Assembly: GCA_014804755.1 (NCBI GenBank)
Contig: JAAUZE010000027.1
Coordinates: 114,463-178,462 of the forward strand
Direction of reading: 5' to 3'
Length of the DNA stretch: 64,000 nt
Origin: Lachnospiraceae bacterium
Lineage (GTDB): Bacteria > Bacillota > Clostridia > Lachnospirales > Lachnospiraceae
Shown here: positions 53,876 to 63,222 of the stretch, piece after piece
How positions within the stretch are numbered: position 1 is the stretch's first letter
How the letters are laid out: the number at the start of each line of letters is the position of its first letter
The notes under the pieces: generated by a model
What the model saw: only the letters and a program-made list of their open reading frames with translations
Told to the model about the DNA's origin: nothing
Database searches by the model: none
Position numbers and translations under genes: made by a program

Positions 53876-54083
53876 TTTAGTGTACCATAAATGACAAATA
53901 ACGGAAACAGTGTTTCTGATTTTGTCGCATGATTGCCGCATGATTCACAAAGAGCGGGCAGTTTGACGAAATTCGATTCCATACATGCTTGCGGACATGA
54001 CGCCGGAATGATAAAATAAACATGATTACGTAAAAATGAAATGAGTTATGCAGAGGAAGCGAAAGACAGATAGGGGAACGGAT

Positions 54084-55430
54084 ATGAGAAAAGCGGGAAG
54101 AGGATTGGTCGCAGGGCTGGCGTGCACGCTGCTTTTTGCGGGAAATATAAAGACAGAGGCGACAGGGCGCACGACACAGAAGGTTCTTGATGCGCGAAAC
54201 GGCGTTGTCAGAGTCATGTATGAGGATAAGAATTATTATTACATGGGCTCCGCATTCGGCGTTGGAAGTGCAGGAGAGGAGACGGATCTGTTTGTCACCT
54301 GTTATCATGTCGTAAATCCGAATTATGATGATGATGAGACGTATGAGTCGGTTTATATTGCAACGGGAGACACGCTTGACGACGGCAATTATGACGTTGA
54401 GGTGCTCTATGCGGACGCCATGACGGATATTGCGATCCTGCGGACAGAGAGAAAGGTCGCGGGCAGAGTGGCGCTGCCGATGATCGCCAGTGAGAATATC
54501 GAAGTTACGACTCAGGTGTATACGCTCGGTTATCCGGGTATTGCGGACGAGTATGCTGACCAGACTTATTATGACGGAGATTTTTCTTCGCTTGTGAAGG
54601 ATCAGATGATCACGTCCGGCATTATTACAAAGTGCAGCGTCATCTCTGACGGCGTGGATTATTTTTTGATCGATGCGGACATCAATCACGGCAATTCGGG
54701 CGGACCGACGGTGACGGTGCAGGGCTATGTCATCGGCATCAATGAGGCGATTGCGGCGGATTCCGACGGCGGAAACTGGATCGGTTTTGTCACGCATGTG
54801 GACTATGTAATGGATGCGCTCGATAACCTGCATCTTTCTTATGACAAGATCAGCGCGTCGCAGTATGAATACGATCTGCAGGAGCAGCCTGCGGTACCCG
54901 TGGCTGCGGAGGGGGACGAAAATGAAAAGAAAAGTGGTCCCGATCTGTATGTGGTTCTTTTGGCAGTCGCTGTCGGCATTGTGTTTTTGATCGTGTTGAT
55001 CTTCCTGATCTATATGATCCGCCGCGATAAAAAGCGCGAGGCGCAGATTGCGAGAGAAAGAGAACAGTACATGGCACGCAGGCATGTGGAAGCATATCAG
55101 AGCGCTATGGCAGTGCGGGGCGCGCCGAAGATCATCGGTACGCAGGGGATTTTTGCAAACAACAGCTTTACCGTTACCGGATGTATGGTGATGGGGCGCA
55201 GCAGAGCGAAATGCCATCTTCTTTTCCCGGAGAATACACCCGGCGTAAGTAAGGTACATTGCGAGCTGCGTATCATGAACGGCGGGCTGTACTTGATGGA
55301 CAGAGGATCGAGCTACGGGACGTTTCTCGCTAACGGGGCGCGCTTAAGCCCGAACCAGCCGTATCTGTTGCATGACGGCGAAGTATTCTTTTTAGCGGCG
55401 CCACAGCACAGCTTTTTGGTGAGAATTTAA
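54084..55430 (+). CDS. membrane trypsin-like protease with C-terminal FHA domain
   Basis: A 448-aa protein: signal/anchor (~5-25), a trypsin-like domain (~35-235) with His in VTCYHVV, Asp in AMTDIAILR and Ser in HGNSGGP, then one membrane helix (~288-311) and a basic stretch. The FHA domain (~365-448) has GRSRAKCHLLF, VSKVHCEL and SSYGTFLANG. The protease would face outside and the phosphothreonine-binding FHA inside, linking envelope proteolysis to Ser/Thr kinase signalling. ATG 54084 has GGGGA upstream; ATG 54048 is an alternative. Confidence 0.9.
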   Translation: MRKAGRGLVAGLACTLLFAGNIKTEATGRTTQKVLDARNGVVRVMYEDKNYYYMGSAFGVGSAGEETDLFVTCYHVVNPNYDDDETYESVYIATGDTLDDGNYDVEVLYADAMTDIAILRTERKVAGRVALPMIASENIEVTTQVYTLGYPGIADEYADQTYYDGDFSSLVKDQMITSGIITKCSVISDGVDYFLIDADINHGNSGGPTVTVQGYVIGINEAIAADSDGGNWIGFVTHVDYVMDALDNLHLSYDKISASQYEYDLQEQPAVPVAAEGDENEKKSGPDLYVVLLAVAVGIVFLIVLIFLIYMIRRDKKREAQIAREREQYMARRHVEAYQSAMAVRGAPKIIGTQGIFANNSFTVTGCMVMGRSRAKCHLLFPENTPGVSKVHCELRIMNGGLYLMDRGSSYGTFLANGARLSPNQPYLLHDGEVFFLAAPQHSFLVRI

Positions 55431-55466
55431 TATTATAATGATAGATTAAAGGAGAATATATCCGAC

Positions 55467-57293
55467 ATGAAAAAACTGTTGGTATATCTGAAGGATTATA
55501 AAAAAGAAACGGTTCTTGCACCGCTGTTTAAAATGCTGGAAGCGACGTTTGAACTGTTTGTGCCGTTGGTGATGGCGGACATCATCGACGTCGGGATCGC
55601 ACACGGGGACAGGCATTATATTTATATGCGCTGTCTCTTGTTGGTTGTGCTTGGCATCATCGGTCTGACCTGTTCTTTGACGGCGCAGTATTTTGCGGCA
55701 AAGGCGGCGGTCGGTTTTGCCGCCGGCATGAAAAGCGGGCTGTATCGTCACATTCAGAGCTTATCATTTACCGAATTAGATACGTTGGGCGCTTCCACGA
55801 TGATCACGCGCATGACGTCGGATGCCAATCAGGTGCAGAACGGTGTGAACATGGTGCTGCGCCTGTTTTTGCGCTCACCCTTTATTGTGTTCGGCGCGAT
55901 GGTGATGGCGTTTACGATCGATGTGAAGGCAGCGCTTATTTTTGTTGTCACGATTCCGCTGCTGTGCGTGGTCGTGTTCGGTATCATGGCAATCAGCATC
56001 CCGCTGTACCGGAAAGTGCAGGCGGGATTAGATCAGGTTTTGGGCATTACGAGGGAAAACTTAACGGGCGCGCGCGTCATCCGCGCGTTCCATAAAGAGG
56101 ATTCTGAGATCGCGCGATTCGATGAGAGCAACGATCATTTGACGGCAATGCAGAATTTTGTCGGAAGAATTTCGGCGCTGATGAATCCGATCACCTATGT
56201 GATCATTAATCTTGCGACGGTGGTGCTGATCTATGTCGGCGCGCTGCAGGTCGATGCCGGCAGTCTGACGCAGGGAAATGTCGTGGCGCTTGTCAATTAT
56301 ATGTCGCAGATTTTGGTGGAGCTCATTAAACTGGCGAATCTTATCGTTACGGTGACAAAGGCGGCTGCCTGCGCAAACCGGATTCAGAGCGTGTTTGATA
56401 TGCAGCCGTCCATGGATAAGGGCGGCGCAGCAGGAGCGGCGGCGCAATCGACGAAAGCGGAGCGCCCAAGTGATGTGGAAACGGGTGAAGCGAGGGAACA
56501 GGCGCGTACGGCAGAAGCGGAGAACCGAAGCGATACGGCGGCCGTGCGGTTTTCGCATGTCAGTCTGTGCTACCATAGCGGAGGAGAGGCGGCGCTTGAG
56601 GAGATTGATTTTACGGCTGAGAGGGGACAGACGATCGGCATCATCGGCGGTACGGGTTCGGGAAAATCTTCCGTCGTGAATATGATTCCGCGTTTCTATG
56701 ATGCGAGCGAGGGAAGTGTTCTGGTTGACGGAAAGGATGTGCGGGAATATCCCGTGCGCGAGCTTCGGGAAAAGATCGGTGTGGTATTGCAGAAAGCGGT
56801 TTTGTTTCAGGGAACGATCCGTGAAAATCTGAAATGGGGAAAAGAAGACGCCTCGGACGAGGAACTGTGGGAGGCGTTGACGCTCTCTCAGGCAGCGGAT
56901 TTTGTGAAGGAAAAAGACGGGCAGCTTGACGCGAAGATCGAGCAGGGGGGAAAGAATCTGTCCGGGGGACAAAGACAGAGACTGACGATTGCCAGAGCGC
57001 TTGTGAAAAAGCCGGAGATCCTGATTTTGGATGACAGTGCTTCCGCATTGGATTATGCGACGGATGCGAAGCTGCGCAGCGCGATCAAGGGAATGGACGG
57101 AAATACAACGGTGTTTATTGTTTCCCAGAGAACGGCGTCCATCATGCACGCCGACCGTATTCTGGTGCTGGATGACGGCAGGCTGGCAGGCGTCGGCACG
57201 CATGAGCAGCTCCTTGCACAGTGCGAGGTATATCGGGAAATTTATGAGTCCCAGTTTAAGAAAGAAACGACGGAAGACAGTAGAGAGAAGTGA
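55467..57293 (+). CDS. ABC exporter half-transporter, degenerate-site subunit
   Basis: A 608-aa TMD-NBD half-transporter. Six membrane segments (~15-310), an Ala/Glu-rich linker (~325-355) not usual for the family, then Walker A GGTGSGKSS, signature LSGGQRQR and Walker B ILILDDSASALD. The catalytic Glu is Asp and the H-loop His is Gln (VSQRTAS). Such changes mark the degenerate site of heterodimeric exporters (LmrCD/BmrCD-like). The partner gene overlaps its stop. Confidence 0.92.
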   Translation: MKKLLVYLKDYKKETVLAPLFKMLEATFELFVPLVMADIIDVGIAHGDRHYIYMRCLLLVVLGIIGLTCSLTAQYFAAKAAVGFAAGMKSGLYRHIQSLSFTELDTLGASTMITRMTSDANQVQNGVNMVLRLFLRSPFIVFGAMVMAFTIDVKAALIFVVTIPLLCVVVFGIMAISIPLYRKVQAGLDQVLGITRENLTGARVIRAFHKEDSEIARFDESNDHLTAMQNFVGRISALMNPITYVIINLATVVLIYVGALQVDAGSLTQGNVVALVNYMSQILVELIKLANLIVTVTKAAACANRIQSVFDMQPSMDKGGAAGAAAQSTKAERPSDVETGEAREQARTAEAENRSDTAAVRFSHVSLCYHSGGEAALEEIDFTAERGQTIGIIGGTGSGKSSVVNMIPRFYDASEGSVLVDGKDVREYPVRELREKIGVVLQKAVLFQGTIRENLKWGKEDASDEELWEALTLSQAADFVKEKDGQLDAKIEQGGKNLSGGQRQRLTIARALVKKPEILILDDSASALDYATDAKLRSAIKGMDGNTTVFIVSQRTASIMHADRILVLDDGRLAGVGTHEQLLAQCEVYREIYESQFKKETTEDSREK

Positions 57294-59080
57294 AATTGAA
57301 AGAAATGGAGATTAAAATGGCAAAACAGACGCGCGGCGATCAGGCCGCGATCATGAAGCGGGTATTACATTATATTAAGCGGAGCTGGCTGATTCTTTTT
57401 TTATCCATCGTATTTGCGGCGGTCACGGTCATCCTGACGCTGTACGTGCCGATTCTGACGGGAAATGCCATCGACAGGATCGTGGATAAAGGGCTGGTTG
57501 ATTTTGACGGGCTGATGCGGATTTTATTTACGATCGTGGTCTGCGTGCTGGTGACGGCGTTGGCGCAATGGCTGATGAATGTGTGTAATAACCGCATTAC
57601 CTATCAGGTGGTGCGAGACATTCGGAGCGAGGCGGTGCGGAAGATTGAGGTGCTGCCGTTAAAATATATAGACGGTCATTCCTACGGCGATGTGGTGAGC
57701 CGTGTCATTGCCGATGTGGACCAGTTTTCCGACGGTCTTTTGATGGGCTTTACGCAGCTTTTTACCGGCGTCTTAACAATTGTGGGAACCTTATTGTTTA
57801 TGCTGTCGATCAACTGGAAGATTGCGCTTGTCGTTGTCTGTATCACACCGGTTTCCCTGTTTGTGGCGAGCTTTATTGCAAAGAAGACCTATGCCATGTT
57901 CCGGCTGCAGTCCGAGACGCGCGGCGAGCAGACGGCGCTCATTGACGAGATGATCGGAAATCAAAAGGTCGTGCAGGCGTTTTGCCATGAGGAAGAGTCG
58001 ATGGAACGCTTTGATGAGATCAATGAGCGGTTAAAAAAGTGTTCCCTTCGCGCAATTTTCTTTTCTTCCATCACGAATCCGTCCACGCGGTTTGTCAATT
58101 CGCTTGTATATACCGCGGTCGGATTGACCGGAGCGCTTGCCGTTGTGAAAAATCCGCTTGCGTTCAGCGTCGGTAAACTGTCCAGTTTTTTGAGCTATGC
58201 GAACCAGTATACGAAGCCGTTCAACGAGATTTCAGGGGTCATTACGGAGCTGCAGAACGCGATTGCATGTGCCGGACGCATTTTTGAATTGATCGACGAG
58301 GAGCCGCAGGTACCGGAGCCGGAAACGGCGGTAACATTAAAAGAGCCGGACGGTACCGTGGCGCTTAAGCATGTTTCTTTTTCCTATGTTCCGCAGAAAA
58401 AGCTGATCGAGGATTTTAACCTTTCCGTGAAAAAAGGACAGCGCGTTGCGATCGTCGGACCGACGGGATGCGGCAAGACGACGATCATCAATCTGCTCAT
58501 GCGTTTTTATGATGTGGACAGCGGGAAGATTTTTGTTTCGGGTACGGACGTCCGCGACATTACCCGCGGCAGTCTGCGCACGTCGTACGGAATGGTATTG
58601 CAGGAGACATGGCTGAAAACGGGAACGATCCGTGAAAATATCGCGATGGGAAAGCCGGATGCGACAATGGAGGAAATCATAGAGGCGGCGAAGCTGTCGC
58701 ATGCGCATGGTTTCATCAAGCGTCTGCCCAACGGTTATGACACCGTGATCACGGAGGACGGCGGAAGTCTCTCGCAGGGACAGAAACAGCTTTTGTGCAT
58801 TGCGCGCGTCATGCTCTGCTTACCTCCGATGTTAATTTTGGACGAGGCGACTTCCTCCATTGATACGCGCACGGAAATCAAAATTCAAAATGCGTTTGCC
58901 ACAATGATGAAGGGGCGCACAAGCTTTATCGTCGCGCACCGTCTTTCGACAATCCGGGAGGCGGACGTTATTCTTGTCATGAAGGACGGCTCCATCATTG
59001 AGCAGGGAAATCACGAGGCGCTATTAAAGCAGGGCGGTTTTTATGCGGAGCTGTATAACAGTCAGTTTGCGGCGTCGTAG
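57290..59080 (+). CDS. ABC exporter half-transporter, catalytic-site subunit
   Basis: A 596-aa TMD-NBD protein pairing with the preceding gene. Walker A GPTGCGKTT, Walker B LILDEATSSID with the catalytic Glu, H-loop VAHRLST, but signature LSQGQKQ rather than LSGGQ. That altered signature would face the degenerate Walker site of the partner, consistent with an asymmetric heterodimer. GTG 57290 overlaps the previous stop (GTGA); ATG 57317 is an in-frame alternative. Probably a multidrug or lipid/peptide exporter. Confidence 0.93.
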   Translation: MKLKEMEIKMAKQTRGDQAAIMKRVLHYIKRSWLILFLSIVFAAVTVILTLYVPILTGNAIDRIVDKGLVDFDGLMRILFTIVVCVLVTALAQWLMNVCNNRITYQVVRDIRSEAVRKIEVLPLKYIDGHSYGDVVSRVIADVDQFSDGLLMGFTQLFTGVLTIVGTLLFMLSINWKIALVVVCITPVSLFVASFIAKKTYAMFRLQSETRGEQTALIDEMIGNQKVVQAFCHEEESMERFDEINERLKKCSLRAIFFSSITNPSTRFVNSLVYTAVGLTGALAVVKNPLAFSVGKLSSFLSYANQYTKPFNEISGVITELQNAIACAGRIFELIDEEPQVPEPETAVTLKEPDGTVALKHVSFSYVPQKKLIEDFNLSVKKGQRVAIVGPTGCGKTTIINLLMRFYDVDSGKIFVSGTDVRDITRGSLRTSYGMVLQETWLKTGTIRENIAMGKPDATMEEIIEAAKLSHAHGFIKRLPNGYDTVITEDGGSLSQGQKQLLCIARVMLCLPPMLILDEATSSIDTRTEIKIQNAFATMMKGRTSFIVAHRLSTIREADVILVMKDGSIIEQGNHEALLKQGGFYAELYNSQFAAS

Positions 59081-59211
59081 AGACCGGGATAGAATTGATT
59101 GCAAAAGCGTAACCTTTAGGGCACAATACGGATGTCATCTAAATGCCTATATAATAAAATATTCATGGTTTACAAAAAGACTAATCGGTATTTATTAAGG
59201 AGGGTAAAACG

Positions 59212-59604
59212 ATGGATAAAGAATGGGAAAGATTATATGAAGAAGCAATGAGTGTTTTGAACCCCCATGATGTTTCAAATAAAATGTGGGTAGGAAGTGT
59301 GGCATCTGCCGTACTCACAAAAAAAGGTAATATTTACAAGGGTATATGCATTGACACAGATGGCTCTATAGGAATGTGTGCTGAAAGAAATGCTTTATCA
59401 ACAATGCTTACATATGGCGAAAGTGAGATTAAAAAAGTGGTTTCAGTATATAAAGATGGAAATATAATTCCTTCTTGCGGTATTTGCAGAGAATTTATGA
59501 TGCATTTAGGTGGAGATGTAGAAAATATTGAAATTCTATTGGATAAAGAAGGACGGACAATTAAATTGATTGATTTGATGCCTGAATATCCACGACATAA
59601 ATAA
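59212..59604 (+). CDS. cytidine deaminase family protein
   Basis: A 130-aa zinc hydrolase. The proton-shuttle motif is MCAERNAL (Cys and Glu) and the other zinc ligands are in PSCGICRE, as in tetrameric cytidine deaminases and blasticidin-S deaminase. The substrate could be cytidine or a nucleoside antibiotic. AGGAGGG precedes the ATG. Confidence 0.85.
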   Translation: MDKEWERLYEEAMSVLNPHDVSNKMWVGSVASAVLTKKGNIYKGICIDTDGSIGMCAERNALSTMLTYGESEIKKVVSVYKDGNIIPSCGICREFMMHLGGDVENIEILLDKEGRTIKLIDLMPEYPRHK

Positions 59605-59771
59605 ATTCAAATTTATTGACAAGTTGATTAGACCACGAGATTAAATTTAAAAGGTTAGCTATGACAGCTATTATGAGGCAGGGGATCCGTTGGTAATGAT
59701 ATTATCATTTCTTATTATTTGCGGTTTACCAGTGGGCGAAAGGATTTGTAATTTTTGTAGAGGAGGAAATG

Positions 59772-60365
59772 ATGAATAGATTCATAAATAGAGTGCAGAG
59801 TGGTATTTTGTTATTGTGCATGATGTGCATTCTGTGCGCATGCGGCAAGCAGGATGTCGAAGAAATAGATAGTCCAAGCACCGCAGAGAATCAGGAAGAG
59901 GTCTCTGATTTGGATTCCTTCTACCGAAATCCTGTTACCCAACCATATGAGGACATTAGAACTCTTGGCGAATACTATAACAAAGAGCAGGCACAGATGG
60001 ATGGGTGTTTTGTAATAGGCGCAATGGTTCACAATGAAAACCGATACAGCGAGTTTATGGAACAGCATCAGAATAAAGAAGATACTTTTATTAGAGTTGT
60101 GCAAGGTACAGAAAAAAGCGGCATCGTGATAGATGACATCTTATATGACAGCAGTGCCGATAAAATCTATCTTGTGCATGACTCTACAAGAGATAATTCG
60201 GCTTCAGAAACGGACAAAAGTATTACATTATATGAATTTGAAGATATTGCAGAATGCTACAATGATAACGGGAACGGGCGTTTATACTGGATTGCTTTCA
60301 ACGGTAAAATAAGCGATATAGATTTTGACAGTGATGAAATATTTATCATCACTTTGATAAATTAA
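59772..60365 (+). CDS. small lipoprotein of unknown function
   Basis: A 197-aa protein with lipobox ILCAC (Cys24) and a charged, beta-rich mature part. ATG 59772 is favoured over 59769 because AGGAGG (59761-59766) is then correctly spaced. The local sequence is more AT-rich than the first 45 kb. The function is unknown. Confidence 0.75.
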   Translation: MNRFINRVQSGILLLCMMCILCACGKQDVEEIDSPSTAENQEEVSDLDSFYRNPVTQPYEDIRTLGEYYNKEQAQMDGCFVIGAMVHNENRYSEFMEQHQNKEDTFIRVVQGTEKSGIVIDDILYDSSADKIYLVHDSTRDNSASETDKSITLYEFEDIAECYNDNGNGRLYWIAFNGKISDIDFDSDEIFIITLIN

Positions 60366-60461
60366 GTTCCGGTTTGCCGGGTATAGCTAAAAGATACGGC
60401 TATCGGAACGTGCAGGATTTCTACCGAAGTTATCGTCGTGCCGTTTGGCTTAACATAAGCA

Positions 60462-60490
60462 TTGACATACTAAAGAAGTTGTGATAAAGT
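60462..60490 (+). promoter_or_regulatory. thrS promoter
   Basis: Perfect TTGACA (60462-60467), 17-bp spacer, TAAAGT (60485-60490), just before the T-box leader. Confidence 0.7.
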
Positions 60491-60494
60491 ACCA

Positions 60495-60752
60495 ACAATA
60501 ACATAAGAAAAGCGATGACGGAAAAAGTAGTTTAGTTGGAAGCATCCAGAGAGAATAGCGCTTGGTGGAAGCTATTTATGTGGAAATTAGACGAAAACCA
60601 TTCCAGAGCTGTAATGCTGAAATGAGTAAGTGTTACCGTATGCCTGCGTTAAAGGATAGGATTTGATAGAATCTGAAGTGAAAAGTTAAGGTGGAACCGT
60701 GCTAAGTGCACCCTTAAGGCTATGTGATCATAGTCTTATGGGTGCTTTTCTT
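60495..60752 (+). promoter_or_regulatory. T-box riboswitch, threonine-specific
   Basis: A leader with Stem I elements (AGAGAGAAT, GGTGGAAGC), a candidate specifier codon ACC (60597-60599, Thr), and the T-box sequence AAGGTGGAACCGTG (60688-60701) whose TGGA pairs with an uncharged tRNA acceptor end. A terminator follows (AGCACCCTTAAG...ATGGGTGCTTTT, ~60706-60748). Uncharged tRNA-Thr binding would favour the antiterminator and allow thrS transcription. It fills the gap 60366-60800. Confidence 0.92.
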
Positions 60753-60800
60753 ATGTTGTTGCCAAATAGTTAAAGTGAAAAGAGAAAGGAGCAACAAATT

Positions 60801-62570
60801 ATGAAGGTTCTACGAAAAAATGGAGAAATTGTAGAAGTAAACTTTGAAGAACAGGAGGGCAAAAAGGCATTTTGGCATACGAGTGCACATGTGCTCGCAC
60901 AGGCTGTAAAACGTTTATATCCGGAAACGAAGTGTGCTATTGGTCCGGCAATCGAAAATGGATTTTATTATGATTTTCAGTTTGAATTTTCATTTTCAGA
61001 AGAGCATTTAAAAACAATCGAAGCAGAAATGCGAAAGATTGTAAAGGAGTCTCTCTCCTTGCAAGTCTATGAGAAGTCAAAAGAAGAAGCGCTTAGCTTT
61101 ATGGAGAATGCAGGTGAAACGTATAAAATTGAACTGATTCAGGAACTGAATGATACAGAGCAAATTAGCTTCTATAAACAGGGAGAATATGAGGAGTTTT
61201 GTGCAGGACCACATATTTCTAATGTGTGTCAGATTAAAGCGATTAAACTATTGTCAGTGGCCGGAGCCTATTGGAGAGGCAACGAAAAAAATCAAATGCT
61301 TACGAGAATCTATGGCATCTCTTTTCCAAAAGCGGCACAATTAGATGAATATCTGCATATGGTTGAAGAAGCAAAAGTAAGAGACCACAGAAAATTGGGA
61401 AAGGAACTTGGAGTATTTACGATTTTTGAAGAGGGTCCGGGATTACCGGTATTCCTGCCAAAGGGAATGATATTGAAGAACCTGCTGATTGATGATTGGA
61501 GAAAAATCCATCGCAGAGAAGGATATGTTGAAATCTCTACGCCCATTATGCTGCAAAGAAGTCTTTGGGAGACGTCCGGTCATTGGGATTTTTATAGGGA
61601 TGCCATGTACGCTCTTAAGGTTGAAGATGATGATTATGCGATCAAACCAATGAGTTGTCCGGGTGGAATGCTGGTGTATAAACTGGAACCGAGGTCCTAT
61701 AAGGAGCTTCCTATGCGAATGGGAGAATTAGGTCTTGTGCATCGTAATGAAAAGTCCGGAACATTACATGGTCTTATGAGAGTACGTTCCTTTACGCAGG
61801 ATGACGCTCACATTTTTATGAGAGAAGATCAGGTGCTGGATGAGATACAGGGTGTTATGCGTTTGATTGATGAAGTCTACCGGAAGTTTGGTTTTTCATA
61901 TGAAATCGAATTGTCAACGAGACCGGAGCATTCCATAGGAAGTGACGAAGATTGGCAGCTTGCTACGGAAGCTTTAGAAAAAGCAGTGCGGGGAATGGGT
62001 AAATCTTATGTAGTAAATGAAGGAGACGGTGCATTCTATGGACCGAAACTTGATTTTCATCTAAAAGATTCCATAGGCAGAACGTGGCAATGCGGAACGA
62101 TTCAGCTTGATTTCCAGCTTCCGCAAAGATTTGATATTGACTATATTGGGGCAGATGGAGAGAAACATCGTCCGATCATGTTGCATAGAGTTATATTTGG
62201 ATCGATAGAACGTTTTATTGGTATTTTACTGGAACATTATGCGGGGAAATTTCCTGCGTGGATCGCGCCTGTACAGGTTAAGGTTCTGCCGGTTTCAGAT
62301 AAATATAATGATTATGCTAAGAAAGTAGAGGGGGCTTTAGAAGAAAATGATATCCGGGTAGAAGTGGATATTAGAAGTGAGAAACTTGGATATAAGATTC
62401 GCGAAGCACGTATGGATAAGGTGCCATATATGATTATCGTAGGCGAAAAAGAGAAAAATAATATGTCTGTATCCGTAAGACAAAGAGACGCAGAGATTGA
62501 TAAACAGGATATGGGAGAAATGAGTCTTGAACAAGTGGTCAATTTAATATCCCATCGCGGAAGACCATAG
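60801..62570 (+). CDS. thrS: threonine--tRNA ligase lacking the TGS domain
   Basis: A 589-aa synthetase charging tRNA-Thr. The N-terminal TGS domain of standard ThrRS (~60 aa) is absent: the protein starts directly before the editing domain (HTSAHVLAQAVKRLYP and FCAGPHI, with His/His/Cys/His kept). Catalytic class II motifs follow (motif 2 HRNEKSGTLHGLMRVRSF with the conserved Cys in SCPGGM, motif 3 GSIERFIG), then the anticodon-binding domain. It is controlled by the T-box upstream. Confidence 0.96.
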   Translation: MKVLRKNGEIVEVNFEEQEGKKAFWHTSAHVLAQAVKRLYPETKCAIGPAIENGFYYDFQFEFSFSEEHLKTIEAEMRKIVKESLSLQVYEKSKEEALSFMENAGETYKIELIQELNDTEQISFYKQGEYEEFCAGPHISNVCQIKAIKLLSVAGAYWRGNEKNQMLTRIYGISFPKAAQLDEYLHMVEEAKVRDHRKLGKELGVFTIFEEGPGLPVFLPKGMILKNLLIDDWRKIHRREGYVEISTPIMLQRSLWETSGHWDFYRDAMYALKVEDDDYAIKPMSCPGGMLVYKLEPRSYKELPMRMGELGLVHRNEKSGTLHGLMRVRSFTQDDAHIFMREDQVLDEIQGVMRLIDEVYRKFGFSYEIELSTRPEHSIGSDEDWQLATEALEKAVRGMGKSYVVNEGDGAFYGPKLDFHLKDSIGRTWQCGTIQLDFQLPQRFDIDYIGADGEKHRPIMLHRVIFGSIERFIGILLEHYAGKFPAWIAPVQVKVLPVSDKYNDYAKKVEGALEENDIRVEVDIRSEKLGYKIREARMDKVPYMIIVGEKEKNNMSVSVRQRDAEIDKQDMGEMSLEQVVNLISHRGRP

Positions 62571-62675
62571 AAAAGCCTGATTTCTTTATCAATTTCTGGA
62601 AAGATAAGATTCTCGATAGGTTTAAGCTAAAAAATAGGCAATTGTAGCCCATGCTGAAACGAATTGATTTTTACC

Positions 62676-62748
62676 GGGGTGTGCATTTTGGAATTTTTTG
62701 TCAAAATTTCATTTTATACTCATTCTGAAAATCGAAATTGCACACCCC
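62676..62748. repeat. inverted repeat with GGGGTGTGCA ends
   Basis: GGGGTGTGCA (62676-62685) and TGCACACCCC (62739-62748) enclose ~53 AT-rich bases that continue to pair imperfectly. It could be a small MITE-like element or a large terminator after thrS. Confidence 0.6.
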
Positions 62749-62809
62749 AGAACGTATATTCAATAAGTTTTCTTGGCCGTTTCAATTGTATTTAAGGTTG
62801 TCCCGGAAT

Positions 62810-63157
62810 ATGAAAAAAGTAGAGAATCGGTTCTTCCTGCCTGATTTATTTTATGTTATAATTCTTGCCAGAGTCGGAAAAGATGAGTTTGAAGCTACAA
62901 ACGATGCTTACTTACCGGCATATCAAGAATTTAGAGATAAATTGCTTGTTGCAGGATATGGAATTAAATGCAACGGATCACGGCTCAATGCTGTTCAATC
63001 AGGAATGATGGGAGCAACAGATAAGGTTTATCTCGTTGAAATCGGGAAGCAGGCATTCACGAAAGATATTGTTCATATTTGGGATTATGCGGATATTGAT
63101 ATTTTCCCCGATACAGAGCAGCAAAATATTTTTTTTGCGAAATGGACTAAACGGTGA
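62810..63157 (+). CDS. hypothetical protein, possibly 5'-altered
   Basis: A 115-aa product from ATG 62810, though the start is uncertain: a hydrophobic strand (FYVIILARVG), then YGIKCNGSRLNAVQSGMM, VYLVEIGKQ and a C-terminal DIFPDTEQQNIFFAKWTK. Upstream in-frame codons run into the inverted repeat at 62676-62748, so the original 5' end may have been displaced. I do not recognise the family. Confidence 0.5.
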   Translation: MKKVENRFFLPDLFYVIILARVGKDEFEATNDAYLPAYQEFRDKLLVAGYGIKCNGSRLNAVQSGMMGATDKVYLVEIGKQAFTKDIVHIWDYADIDIFPDTEQQNIFFAKWTKR

Positions 63158-63222
63158 ATTTCGGTTTTATCATGAGAATTGATTAAAACATAAAATCGGA
63201 AATTGCAGAAAGGAAGTACTTC

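Noticed and set aside
53877..55259. Minus-strand 460-codon open frame opposite the trypsin-FHA gene
   Set aside because: It is antisense to a gene with a complete catalytic triad and FHA motifs, and its translation is basic, His/Arg-rich and low in domain-like pattern; a codon-bias shadow.
56061..57203. Minus-strand 380-codon frame opposite the ABC exporter
   Set aside because: Antisense to intact NBD motifs; His/Arg-rich composition.
59661..59700. 12-codon frame beginning ATGACAGCT after AAAAGG as a leader peptide
   Set aside because: No regulatory codon run and no terminator pair; most likely chance.
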